Assembly (NCBI GenBank): GCA_015832175.1
Contig: WJXW01000019.1
Location: forward strand, 248,001-312,000
Reading direction: 5' to 3'
Source of the DNA: Paraphaeosphaeria minitans
Taxonomy: Eukaryota > Ascomycota > Dothideomycetes > Pleosporales > Didymosphaeriaceae
Length of the DNA stretch: 64,000 nucleotides
Positions within the stretch are counted from its first letter, which is position 1; every line of letters begins with the position of its first letter. Below are positions 54,325 through 62,980 of this stretch, piece by piece. Position numbers and translations under genes: made by a program. Under the pieces are notes generated by a model. The model was not told the origin of the DNA. It worked only from the letters and a program-made list of their open reading frames with translations, and searched no databases.

Positions 54325-57300
54325 TCATTGTGCGAGGGTGAGGTCTTCAAGTTGTTGCTGGATCTCCTCAAGAGGCGCTTCGTTCGTTGCGTCAGGTCTC
54401 TCTACTTCTACCAGCCCAAGTTGAGTTAGGAATCCTTCCCACTTGTTGACTGGGAGGACCTTGGTGAAGCCATCGGCGATCATATCTGCCGAGTGCACGT
54501 ACTCCACCTTGATCTTCCCAGTAGAGACTTCTTGTCTGAGCCAGTGATTGTAAATGTCGACGTGTCGTAGTTTTGTCTGGAGCTTGGAGATTTCCTCAGT
54601 TACCAGTCGAATAGTTTGCTTGTTGTCGCATTGGATGGTAATTGACGATGAGAGTAGTTCAATCCGCAGTTCGTCCAATAGTCGTGATATGAAGATTGCT
54701 TCCTTGGCCACCTGTGATAGGGCGAGAAGCTCTGCTTCGGTTGTCGAAGTTGTGACAGTGTCTTGTTTGTTTGCTCTCCAGGCAATGAGTCCGTCGAATA
54801 GCTTGATAGCGTATCCTTGCGAGCTCTTTCTGTCCAGTGTGTTGTCAGCAAATGAGGCATCGCTGGCTACTTGAAGGCAGTTGCCTCCTCCGAGCTGCAG
54901 TGCTCTCCATCTGGTGCTGGACAAGTATAATAGTACTCGATCGGCGGCATTGTGATGTGCGGAGCCCGGATTTGACAGGAACCGAGCCAGCCTTGAGGTT
55001 GCAAAGGCGATGTCCGGTCGGGTCGTTACTGCCGCGAACAGAAGTGACCCGATTTTGCGTTGGTATTTGTTGATTTCTGAGGGTGTTGCCAAGCCTGTTC
55101 GAGGCTTTAACTCGGTAGCGGCCATGGGGGTATCATGGCGGATGTCTTTCCTATCAGCCAGTCGGCTAATCTTCTCTACGTATGCGGCTTGAGAGAGTTG
55201 GATCTTCCGGTGACTTCGGTCCCTGATGACCTCTACGCCAAGGAACCACTGAAGGTCGTTTCCTCCAGTAAAGGTGTACTTCTCCTGTAGACGCTTGATT
55301 GTTTGCTGGGCTTCTTGCTCTTTCTGTTTGTGATAAGCTAATACGATATCGTCTACGTAGAAGAAGACGATGATTCCGTCTTTGAGAAGGCAGCATGGCT
55401 CGTGAGGCACAGTCTGGAAGCCAAGAGCTTTGAGTGTTGTAGTGAATTCTTTCTGCCAAAGGAGGGGTGAGATCCGTAGACCGTACAGAGCCTTGTTGAC
55501 TTGGAGGATCGTTCCAGGTTTTCGATAGCCGTGGGGCATTCTCATGTATACTTCTCGATCCATCGTTGCATGGACAAAGGCGTTCGTGACGTCGTATTGT
55601 TTGAGCTCCAAGTCGTGGTGGGCTGCAATTGCCATCAGCATTCGGAATGACCGGCTGGCGAGTGTGGCTGCGTAAGTGTCCTGCGAGGTAATGTTCCGTT
55701 GTTGGTCGCCTCGGACGACTAATCGCGCCTTGCACTTCAGCAAGCGATGGTGCTTATCAAGTTTGTAGGTGTATACCCACATACAGTCAAGGATCTGTTG
55801 TCCTGTCAGTTTGATCTTCTTCATCGGTACCTCTGACCATGATTTCATTTGTTGATGGCTTGCAAGATGGGCCTGTTCTGCTTCTCTGAACAGTTCACCC
55901 ATCGGGTGGTCCTCAAGCTTGGTCCGGCACGTTGGCAGAGGTGGGAGTTGACTTCGATGGGGCTTCAAGCCTTTGGCGAGCAATCTCATCATCTTCGCCT
56001 TGTCCACAACATCCCCTCTGTAGTTCCCAACGTGACCGGCTTGGGTTCCCGCCATGAAAGCTGCTGCCCAGGGGACAGTCTTAGATGAACTATGTTGTGT
56101 CACTTCAGATTGGTTTCCAGCCATTAACCGAGCAAGTAATGCTGCGGGTGGCGGTGTAGATGGAGGAGTTAGGTAATTGTCCCTGATTTTTCTCCCTTGA
56201 TAGTAGCCTGGTGGGTCTACTTCGTCTTGATGGTCTGATGAGTCCGCAGCGGCATCATCCTCATGGAAGGACTCCGTCTCTGGTTGCTGAGTAGGAGTTG
56301 GTAGTTCAATGGTTCTCACATGCGTGGCTATTTCTTCCAGCGTGTTGTGCATGAGGTTGTCCATTAGATCTTCAGTCTTCCCATTGAATATAGACTGCTC
56401 GTCAAAGACAACGTCTCGGGTGCTTATCACCTTGGCGAGTGATGGTATCCAAATGCGATAGATGTTTGAGGATCGGTATCCAACAAGATAACCAACCCAA
56501 GCTTTTGGATCGAGGCGTTGCAAACGTGATTTGCCTCGGTGAGTGTCGTCTGTCATCGCAAAGGCTTTGCAGCCGTACGCCTTCAGGTGGGCGAGATTGG
56601 GTTTCCGTAGTGAAGTTACGATCCCATTACTGAACGCGACTCGTGTGAAGAATATCTCGTACGGCGTCTTCCAGTTGTTCGCGTAATTCGGTGTTCGATT
56701 GTAGAGGTATACTGCAGCCCTCGTAACTTCAGGCCACAGTTCCCAGGATAGGTTGGCGTCGAGTCGCATTGCGCGCGATTTCTCTTTATTCACACCCCCT
56801 GAGCGTTCGGCACCTCCGTTCTGAGCTTGGGTGTCTGGGGCCGAAGGCTCGATGATGATTCCTTGGGTCGCCAACCAACGTTCTACTTCTGGTTTGACTG
56901 TGGCAATCTCATTGTCTGCCTCGATAGTCTTGACGGTTATGTTGTAGTGGTTCTTGAGGAATAGGAGGAAGGTCGAAAGTATCCTGATGATCGATTTCGC
57001 CGTTCTGTTGTCGGTGAAGTAAAAGTCCCATTGTAGTCCTGAGAATTTGTCGGTAATCAACATTTGGCTCTTTTCTTTGGTGACGCTCTGTGTTTCGTAT
57101 GTATGGAAATCGATGCTTAGCCTTTCTCCAGGTCCTTCGGTGTTAATCCGTGGCGCGCGCCTGATTTGTCGTTTTGATTTCGCTCTGCCACAGGAGTCAC
57201 ACTCAACTGTCGTGATCCCTTTCACGCGCACCCCCTCAGCTTGCTGCACCAGGTGCTCGATTGCTGCTGGTCCAGGGTGTCCTAGTCTCTTGTGCCAAAG

Positions 57301-57822
57301 CATGGCGGAAGCTTTCTGTGGTGCTCTTTTCGTTCGCGAGGTAATCTTGCGTGCATGATGTGAGGCATGCGAGAGTGATTCATACTCGAGTACCCACTGG
57401 CCGTGGATCTCGGTGAGATTCCCGATGATTGCGTCGTCTGGGCCTCTCAGAGTAGTTGGGTCCACCTGCGTATCCCACCAGATTCCTCTCTGCCTTAGTA
57501 GTCGAAAAGAGACCAGATTGCACAATAGGTCAGGGCAGATAGCCACGTCGTGCAGGACTAGTTTGGTTATCCCAGACTGATTCTTAAGGGTCAGGTCAAT
57601 GGAGCCGTATCCTTTTATCCATATCTTCGTATTCCCAGCCCATATGTAGTCTCCGGGCATAGGAGGACGGAAGTTGTAGATGCGGTCGGGGTTGTTCGTA
57701 ATGTGGCAGGTTGATCCTGAGTCAAGGATGAACGACCACTTCAATGGGTAGTCGTCGATTTCTGTCCTGACAGACGCCGATGTGAACGCGGCGTTGACTT
57801 TTGATATTCTCCGTCCCTCTAG
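54325..57822 (-). CDS. Copia Pol polyprotein (protease, integrase, RT, RNase H)
   Basis: Open from the codon after the Gag TGA to the stop at 54325. Counting from the residue encoded at 57744: aspartic protease LDSGSTCHIT near 8-17; GAG-pre-integrase LWHKRLGHPG near 150; integrase zinc-finger end CDSCGRAK near 182; integrase core with D in IDFHTYE, D in EADNEIAT and E in NGGAERSGG; reverse transcriptase from about 650 (KARLVVRGDQQ, DVTNAFVHA, ALYGLRISPLLW, catalytic FYVDDIVLAY); RNase H from about 950 (SDASFADNTLDRKSSQGY, STTEAELLALS, LRHVDIYNHWLRQE, ADGFTKVLP). There is no stop or shift inside. Its only upstream entry is through the Gag stop, since the first in-frame ATG is well inside. Confidence 0.95.
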   Translation of the reverse strand, partial: LEGRRISKVNAAFTSASVRTEIDDYPLKWSFILDSGSTCHITNNPDRIYNFRPPMPGDYIWAGNTKIWIKGYGSIDLTLKNQSGITKLVLHDVAICPDLLCNLVSFRLLRQRGIWWDTQVDPTTLRGPDDAIIGNLTEIHGQWVLEYESLSHASHHARKITSRTKRAPQKASAMLWHKRLGHPGPAAIEHLVQQAEGVRVKGITTVECDSCGRAKSKRQIRRAPRINTEGPGERLSIDFHTYETQSVTKEKSQMLITDKFSGLQWDFYFTDNRTAKSIIRILSTFLLFLKNHYNITVKTIEADNEIATVKPEVERWLATQGIIIEPSAPDTQAQNGGAERSGGVNKEKSRAMRLDANLSWELWPEVTRAAVYLYNRTPNYANNWKTPYEIFFTRVAFSNGIVTSLRKPNLAHLKAYGCKAFAMTDDTHRGKSRLQRLDPKAWVGYLVGYRSSNIYRIWIPSLAKVISTRDVVFDEQSIFNGKTEDLMDNLMHNTLEEIATHVRTIELPTPTQQPETESFHEDDAAADSSDHQDEVDPPGYYQGRKIRDNYLTPPSTPPPAALLARLMAGNQSEVTQHSSSKTVPWAAAFMAGTQAGHVGNYRGDVVDKAKMMRLLAKGLKPHRSQLPPLPTCRTKLEDHPMGELFREAEQAHLASHQQMKSWSEVPMKKIKLTGQQILDCMWVYTYKLDKHHRLLKCKARLVVRGDQQRNITSQDTYAATLASRSFRMLMAIAAHHDLELKQYDVTNAFVHATMDREVYMRMPHGYRKPGTILQVNKALYGLRISPLLWQKEFTTTLKALGFQTVPHEPCCLLKDGIIVFFYVDDIVLAYHKQKEQEAQQTIKRLQEKYTFTGGNDLQWFLGVEVIRDRSHRKIQLSQAAYVEKISRLADRKDIRHDTPMAATELKPRTGLATPSEINKYQRKIGSLLFAAVTTRPDIAFATSRLARFLSNPGSAHHNAADRVLLYLSSTRWRALQLGGGNCLQVASDASFADNTLDRKSSQGYAIKLFDGLIAWRANKQDTVTTSTTEAELLALSQVAKEAIFISRLLDELRIELLSSSITIQCDNKQTIRLVTEEISKLQTKLRHVDIYNHWLRQEVSTGKIKVEYVHSADMIADGFTKVLPVNKWEGFLTQLGLVEVERPDATNEAPLEEIQQQLEDLTLAQ

Positions 57823-57825
57823 TCA
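57817..57825 (-). promoter_or_regulatory. Gag stop in a UGA-CUAG readthrough context
   Basis: On the minus strand Gag ends GAG TGA CTA GAG, and the same frame then stays open through Pol. UGA followed by CUA is the established leaky-stop context, for example in fungal peroxisomal isoforms of glycolytic enzymes, and a G after it is also favourable. Readthrough is the simplest way to make Gag-Pol here. Confidence 0.75.
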
Positions 57826-59034
57826 CTCGTCAGGGATCTCAGGTGTTGGAGTATGTGACTGTTTGAGAATCGGCGTTCGTGATCGGGTCCTGCTTTGTCC
57901 GCGAATTAGCCCTTGGAATGTTGCGTCGTTCTTACGCTTGAAGTCAATGAGCTCGCTTATCGTCTCATTTGGTTTCCACCATTCGGGAGCTTTGTCTGGG
58001 TTGACATAGTAGCAGTCCCTAATGCTGTGGCGTTGTCCACAGGCAGGGCACTTTGCTCCCCCTGTCGTAGCTGGCTCTTGATCTGAAGGCCGCTTAAGCC
58101 TGGCATCTTTCTTGCCGGCTGTACGTTGGTTACGGGGTCTGCCCCGGTTTCGGTTGGATGGCGCGCTTTCAGCATGAGAGGCGTCCCTGTCATTGCTCTG
58201 GGTGGTTGCACCACCTTCAGCGAGATATGGTGCATTATCAGACACAAAGGCTGCTTTGTGTTTCCCTGATCTAAGGGGATAAAATGTCATCATGTGCTCT
58301 CGGAAGCGTTTCATCATCTCCTTCCGGCTCATGCCAGCTGCAAATCGACCATTGTCTTGAAAGTTTGTAGACCATATGGGAGCAACTTTGTTTACGGCTG
58401 CCAGGAAGTCTTTTGTAATCACGTTCAATTGTGATAGTTCGGCGACTCGATATGTCTCCGCCTCAGTGGCTGCTTGGTCATACTCAGCTAGCCATGTGTC
58501 CCATTGCGACGCGCTTCTCATCGGTCTGAGTGAGGCGAGGTATCGATCGCGGGCTCGTTCTTGTTCGATTTGTTCGTCGACTCCAACCGTTAACTTCAGG
58601 TCGGCAATCCATTGGCGGAGTGACTTCTCAGGAAGGCAGCACGTGCGCAATAGGTGTGGCGATACGGTCGACTGGATAAAAGCCACGATGTGTTGGAGGC
58701 TTGCTTGTTCCTTCTCGAACTCGTGCCTGTCGTTCTTGTATTGTTCAACAAGGATCTTGTAGTATTCAAGGTCTTCCTTGAATGCCTTTTGTCCTGCTGT
58801 CGACAGTTCGGTCGGTCTCATTGGGATTTCGACGTTCGCGGCTGGTGCGTATCTAGCAATTACCGGGGCTCTAATAGCTACCGGTTTTGTTATTAGCGGG
58901 TTAGTTGCCGTTGGATTTACTTTGTCCCAGATGTTGTGAACGACGCATCTAGCTTGCAGTTGCGTTATCCATCCTGTGTAGTCCGTATGATCTCTCAGCG
59001 TTACTGTCGGATCGCGGTAAGGTTGCTGCGCCAT
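57823..59034 (-). CDS. Copia Gag, 403 aa
   Basis: Starts at ATG 59034 (MAQQPYRDPTVTLRDHTDY), only 32 bp inside the 5' LTR. The N-terminal region has the LxxxTDYTGWITQLQ pattern of Copia Gag. A helical capsid-like region follows (to about 290), then a basic, Arg-rich nucleic-acid-binding stretch (RNRGRPRNQRTAGKKDARLK) and a zinc knuckle CPACGQRHSIRDC near residue 335. The knuckle spacing is CX2CX3HX4C, one residue shorter than the usual CX2CX4HX4C. It ends at TGA 57823-57825, with Pol continuing in the same frame. Confidence 0.92.
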   Translation of the reverse strand: MAQQPYRDPTVTLRDHTDYTGWITQLQARCVVHNIWDKVNPTATNPLITKPVAIRAPVIARYAPAANVEIPMRPTELSTAGQKAFKEDLEYYKILVEQYKNDRHEFEKEQASLQHIVAFIQSTVSPHLLRTCCLPEKSLRQWIADLKLTVGVDEQIEQERARDRYLASLRPMRSASQWDTWLAEYDQAATEAETYRVAELSQLNVITKDFLAAVNKVAPIWSTNFQDNGRFAAGMSRKEMMKRFREHMMTFYPLRSGKHKAAFVSDNAPYLAEGGATTQSNDRDASHAESAPSNRNRGRPRNQRTAGKKDARLKRPSDQEPATTGGAKCPACGQRHSIRDCYYVNPDKAPEWWKPNETISELIDFKRKNDATFQGLIRGQSRTRSRTPILKQSHTPTPEIPDE

Positions 59035-59053
59035 GTCGTATCGGTTGAGGTAG

Positions 59054-59066
59054 TGAGACTCTTAAT
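59054..59066 (-). other. Candidate primer-binding site complementary to the tRNA-Lys(CUU) anticodon arm
   Basis: The 13 bases directly after the 5' LTR on the minus strand (ATTAAGAGTCTCA) are the complement of TGAGACTCTTAAT. That is the anticodon-stem/loop sequence of eukaryotic tRNA-Lys(CUU) as I remember it. Copia-type elements are known to prime from a tRNA half cut in the anticodon loop. The usual TGG of a 3'-CCA primer site is absent. Confidence 0.5.
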
Positions 59067-59276
59067 TGTCAGATAAAATGCTCGTATGCGATACGGTATG
59101 ATGATCGATAATGGTTGTGTGTTGATTTTAATTGATGGAATGCTATGTTCTTTGTATTTTTTTTTTTTTTCTCTCATCTCTGTTTGGTTGGTTTGACCCC
59201 TGGGCTAGTGCGACAAGTGTGGTGGTCCCTGCTCGATTGTGCAGATCCGACCTCAACGCCCTCGTTCTATCTGACA
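59067..59276 (-). repeat. 5' LTR of the Copia element
   Basis: 210 bp, identical to 54068-54275 apart from two extra T in the poly-T run. Gag starts 32 bp inside it. Confidence 0.95.
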
Positions 59277-59752
<476 letters not shown>

Positions 59753-59814
59753 TTTCTTCCTTAATCGATTTTATGTATTTGTTTATTTAAGTTTCTATTA
59801 TTATAGGTATAAAG

Positions 59815-60126
59815 TGTTGGTTTGGCTCAATCTGCAATCAAGCATTTGAGGGTTGATAGTATACTATCGTGCAAAGGGTGAGAAGTAGGTTCAATTGATT
59901 ACGTCTTGTCTATCGTACAAAGGGGCACTGAGGGCTTTATGAAGTCTCTGCCTCTTAGCGCTGACCTAAGCAGGGGGTCCTTGTGCAGGTCCTCATAGGT
60001 AGGCAAGGCCTTATGAAGTCTCTGCCTCTTAGCGCTGACCTAAGTAGTGGGTCCTTGTGCGGGTCCCTATAGGTAGGCAGGCCCCTATTTTACTTAGTGC
60101 TATTTGTACGATAAACTGTACAGACA
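59815..60126 (-). repeat. 3' LTR of the gag-only element
   Basis: 312 bp. Contains an internal tandem repeat of about 74 bp (59937-60010 and 60011-60084; ttatgaagtctctgcctctt in both) and three one-mismatch copies of the octamer (59867, 59913, 60104). Confidence 0.93.
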
Positions 60127-60318
60127 CTGGCAACTTTTCTTTTGTGCGATGGCTTATGTCTATCGTACGCTTTCCCTTTCCTATCCTTCTCCATCTATAC
60201 AGTTAGCCTTCCCCCATCAGAACAGGTTGTGAGGTAGGTGCAGTGTCGCTGTGCGGTAGAGGTCCTGTTTGCACCTGCTCTTGTGCAAACAGGTAGTGAC
60301 AGCTAACCTGCTCAGTTC

Positions 60319-62211
60319 TTACCCTACCCCTTCGCACGGTAGTAGAGTCGCATCGCGCGATAAGGCTCTTTCCAGGCATGTGTCCTGTGCGCAAACAGAA
60401 GGTGGGGTGTTGAGCAATGCGATGCTCGGCGCTGGGTCTCGGCAAGCAGGTATAGAAGGATCGCTCCCAGTCGTGCGATGAAGGTATGCAGTAGAAGTGA
60501 GGTATGAGGTAGCCTTCTGTGCTTCTTCTTCATCACTCCATTGGTCTTTTTCATCTTCCTCCTCTTTCGTGTGATAGTCTTCTTCCTCTGGCTCTCCTTC
60601 AAAGTCAAGGATGTATGCTTGTACATCTATAGCAGAGGGTTCATGTTCGTAGAAGTCGGCGTACGACGACATGTATTGCCTTCTAGCTCGCTGGGTATCC
60701 CTTGGTGGATGGTTGGTGGACCAGCATCCTTCTTTGTGGCACACAAAGCATTTCTGCTTCGTGCGAGAGCTTGAACTTCTAAAGTTACTTCTTCTTTTTA
60801 GTCTAAAGGTTAATCTGCCTCTAGAGGGGCCAGATCCTCTCGTGCGATTAGGATTGTTGTATCGTCGATCAGTGTAGTACACCTCTTCACTGTCTTGGAG
60901 GAACTGTGACTTCTTCCTGTCTTCAGCAACTTGGAGTGACGCACGAAGGTCGCTGAGCAAGCCTTCTACTGTGTTTTTGGGGTTGAACATAGCTTGTTCA
61001 AGGTCAGGATGGCCGCGGCATGCTCGTACGATAGTGGTGTGTAGTTGTAGTTCACCACTAAAGCCTTGTCCAAGAGCCCTTTGGGCTAAGGTGAGCTTGT
61101 CAATCATTGCTTCCAGGGCCTCGTGCGATGTAGCAGCTGGATTATCCCTTTTATAGCGTTCAAAGGTAAGAGTGGTCCAGTCTGTCCAGTACTGATTGTG
61201 ATTGACACTGGTGTTAAAGTGCCTGTTCAGTCTGTCGTACAATTCATCCCATGGAAGTCCTGGTCCAATGTTGTGTAGGTAGTAGGTGCTCGCACGATCA
61301 GAAAGGATTCCTGGGAAGATGTTTGCATACTGGTCCTGTGGTATGCCCAGCCTGTAGCATAGTTCTCTAAAGACTTTTGCCTTGTCTGCCAGGATGTCGT
61401 ACGGCCTACCAGTGTAGTTATTCTCTTTACTCCAAGCCTTCTGAAAGAGAATGATCTTGTCTGGCTGGATATAAGCATGATCTCCTGGTTGTTGAGGAGA
61501 CTGGGAGTGTCTAGCCTCTTCGTACGATGTGGTTTGTCGGGCAAAAGCAGTCTGGGTTTCAGGCTGCTGCCACTGGTGTGGCTCCACATATGGTGTCTCT
61601 GTCCTCGCACGTATAGGGATGGGCCCCAGCTGTGCTCCATGTGTATATGCATTGCCTGCAGATGGTGTAGGTTGCATTGTTGGGATCGTGCGAAGCGGTT
61701 CGGGTTGCGGTTGCGGAGTCATCGTGCGAAGGGTCTGTAGCTTATAGTCAAGCTGTGACAGTTTGAAGAGTTTCTTTGCATGGGTGTCCTTTGTTGTAGA
61801 ATCAGTAGCGACAAAGCCTTCCTTTGTAAGAAAAGCAATAAGCTCTCTTCTTGCCGCACGACTAATCTCATCAAAGGTTCTCTCCTTCCAGTCGTTAAAA
61901 TCTTCAGCAAAAGAAGAGATTACCTCTTCACCTTCAAGGCTGCTCGCGCGATATTGCGCGATTATGTACACTGCATAAGTGTTCAGCCGTTTTGGAGAAG
62001 GGGGTGGGTGGCTGTGTAGATCCACTCTGTCCACCCAGTACTTTCGTGCGATCTCTCCTCTTAAGGTGATAGCCTTGATGTTTGTTGCTTCCTCCACTTG
62101 TTGAAGCCATATTGCTTCGGCTTCGTCTTTCTGCTGAGGAGGCAGTATTGATTGTTGCGCGACGTCCTCAGGTTGTAGTTCCTCTGGGAAGTCTCCTAGT
62201 CTTGAGGCCAT
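60319..62211 (-). CDS. Gypsy-type Gag protein, 630 aa
   Basis: Starts MASRLGDFPEELQPEDVAQ at 62211. Residues 1-250 are helical and Pro/Gln-rich. From about 255 to 440 is a capsid-like region (FQKAWSKENNYTGRPYDIL, RLGIPQDQYANIFPGIL, LPWDELYDRLNRHFNTSV). A basic Arg-rich stretch follows, then a zinc knuckle CFVCHKEGCWSTNH near 489-502. There the third and fourth ligands appear as C and H (CX2CX4CX4H), a form I know from fungal Gypsy elements. The acidic tail is EEEDEKDQWSDEEE. Just after DPSIPACRDPAPSIALLN, where the fungal Gypsy polyprotein would enter the protease, the sequence switches to an unrelated tail and stops. The frame is intact. Confidence 0.88.
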   Translation of the reverse strand: MASRLGDFPEELQPEDVAQQSILPPQQKDEAEAIWLQQVEEATNIKAITLRGEIARKYWVDRVDLHSHPPPSPKRLNTYAVYIIAQYRASSLEGEEVISSFAEDFNDWKERTFDEISRAARRELIAFLTKEGFVATDSTTKDTHAKKLFKLSQLDYKLQTLRTMTPQPQPEPLRTIPTMQPTPSAGNAYTHGAQLGPIPIRARTETPYVEPHQWQQPETQTAFARQTTSYEEARHSQSPQQPGDHAYIQPDKIILFQKAWSKENNYTGRPYDILADKAKVFRELCYRLGIPQDQYANIFPGILSDRASTYYLHNIGPGLPWDELYDRLNRHFNTSVNHNQYWTDWTTLTFERYKRDNPAATSHEALEAMIDKLTLAQRALGQGFSGELQLHTTIVRACRGHPDLEQAMFNPKNTVEGLLSDLRASLQVAEDRKKSQFLQDSEEVYYTDRRYNNPNRTRGSGPSRGRLTFRLKRRSNFRSSSSRTKQKCFVCHKEGCWSTNHPPRDTQRARRQYMSSYADFYEHEPSAIDVQAYILDFEGEPEEEDYHTKEEEDEKDQWSDEEEAQKATSYLTSTAYLHRTTGSDPSIPACRDPAPSIALLNTPPSVCAQDTCLERALSRDATLLPCEGVG

Positions 62212-62231
62212 GTTGTTGTTGTCTTTCTTGG

Positions 62232-62573
62232 TCGTGCGACGTGTCTGCGTTTGGTTGTCGCTGGTTCAATCGTGCGACGTGTTTGCGTTCGGTTGTCGCT
62301 GGTTCAATCGTGCGACGTGTTTTTCGGGGTTGTGAATGTGCTCACTATCTCCTTTCTTTTCTGTAGAATAGCTTAGACTAGATCGTGCGACTCTTTACAG
62401 ATGTGCGCGCTTTGTTTCTGCTTGTCGTACAATCCGAAATTCGATCTCCAGTAAAGGTACTATCTCCTTTCTTTTCTGTAGAATAGCTTAGACTAGATCG
62501 TGCGACTCTTTACAGATGTGCGCGCTTTGTTTCTGCTTATCGTACAATCCGAAATTCGATCTCCAGTAAAGGT
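62232..62573 (-). repeat. Leader tandem repeats: 38 bp (about 2.3 copies) and 115 bp (2 copies)
   Basis: Copies of the 38-bp unit start at 62232, 62270 and 62308, each carrying one exact octamer. The 115-bp unit occupies 62344-62458 and 62459-62573 and differs by about one base. Each copy carries one exact octamer (62383, 62498) and one variant (62425, 62540). They lie in the 5' untranslated leader between LTR and Gag. Confidence 0.9.
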
Positions 62574-62663
62574 AACAATACAGAGCCTGCGCATCCAGCT
62601 TGCAGGGCGCTCCGTCTTCAGACCTTGCTAGTTTGCAGTTGATTAGAATCAACCACTAATTAG

Positions 62664-62975
62664 TGTTGGTTTGGCTCAATCTGCAATCAAGCATTTGAGG
62701 GTTGATAGTATACTATCGTGCAAAGGGTGAGAAGTAGGTTCAATTGATTACGTCTTGTCTATCGTACAAAGGGGCACTGAGGGCTTTATGAAGTCTCTGC
62801 CTCTTAGCGCTGACCTAAGCAGGGGGTCCTTGTGCAGGTCCTCATAGGTAGGCAAGGCCTTATGAAGTCTCTGCCTCTTAGCGCTGACCTAAGTAGTGGG
62901 TCCTTGTGCGGGTCCCTATAGGTAGGCAGGCCCCTATTTCACTCAGTGCTATTTGTACGATAAACTGTACGGACA
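62664..62975 (-). repeat. 5' LTR of the gag-only element
   Basis: 312 bp, three transitions different from the other LTR, all within the last 45 bp as read on the plus strand. Followed by TAAAG, the right-hand target duplication. Confidence 0.93.
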
Positions 62976-62980
62976 TAAAG

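Larger units (their letters stand above)
54068..59276 (-). mobile_element. Complete Copia (Ty1-like) LTR retrotransposon, apparently young
   Basis: A 5209-bp element in minus orientation. LTRs at 54068-54275 and 59067-59276 are identical by eye except for two T in a poly-T run, and have termini TGTCAGATA/TATCTGACA. The direct repeat ATTAT flanks it (54063-54067 and 59277-59281), a 5-bp target-site duplication at the edge of the (ATT)n array. Gag and Pol share one frame separated by a single TGA. The purine tract before the 3' LTR (GAGGGGGTG on the minus strand) fits a polypurine tract. All catalytic motifs are present. Near-identical LTRs and intact genes suggest recent, possibly ongoing, activity. 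Confidence 0.95.
59815..62975 (-). mobile_element. Gag-only non-autonomous LTR retrotransposon (Gypsy-type Gag)
   Basis: A 3161-bp element with LTRs at 59815-60126 and 62664-62975 (312 bp each, three transitions apart) and a TAAAG target duplication at 59810-59814 and 62976-62980. The single ORF encodes Gag. Between its stop (60319) and the 3' LTR there are only about 190 bp, so protease, RT, RNase H and integrase are missing. The leader (62212-62663) contains two tandem repeats. It must be moved by another element's enzymes. The whole element is studded with the octamer TCGYRCGA and one-off variants, 37 sites noted. Confidence 0.92.

Noticed and set aside
61227..61652. Alternative minus-strand frame of 141 codons inside the gag-only element
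   Set aside because: It is a shadow of Gag in another frame, with no motif and a composition typical of a shifted reading.
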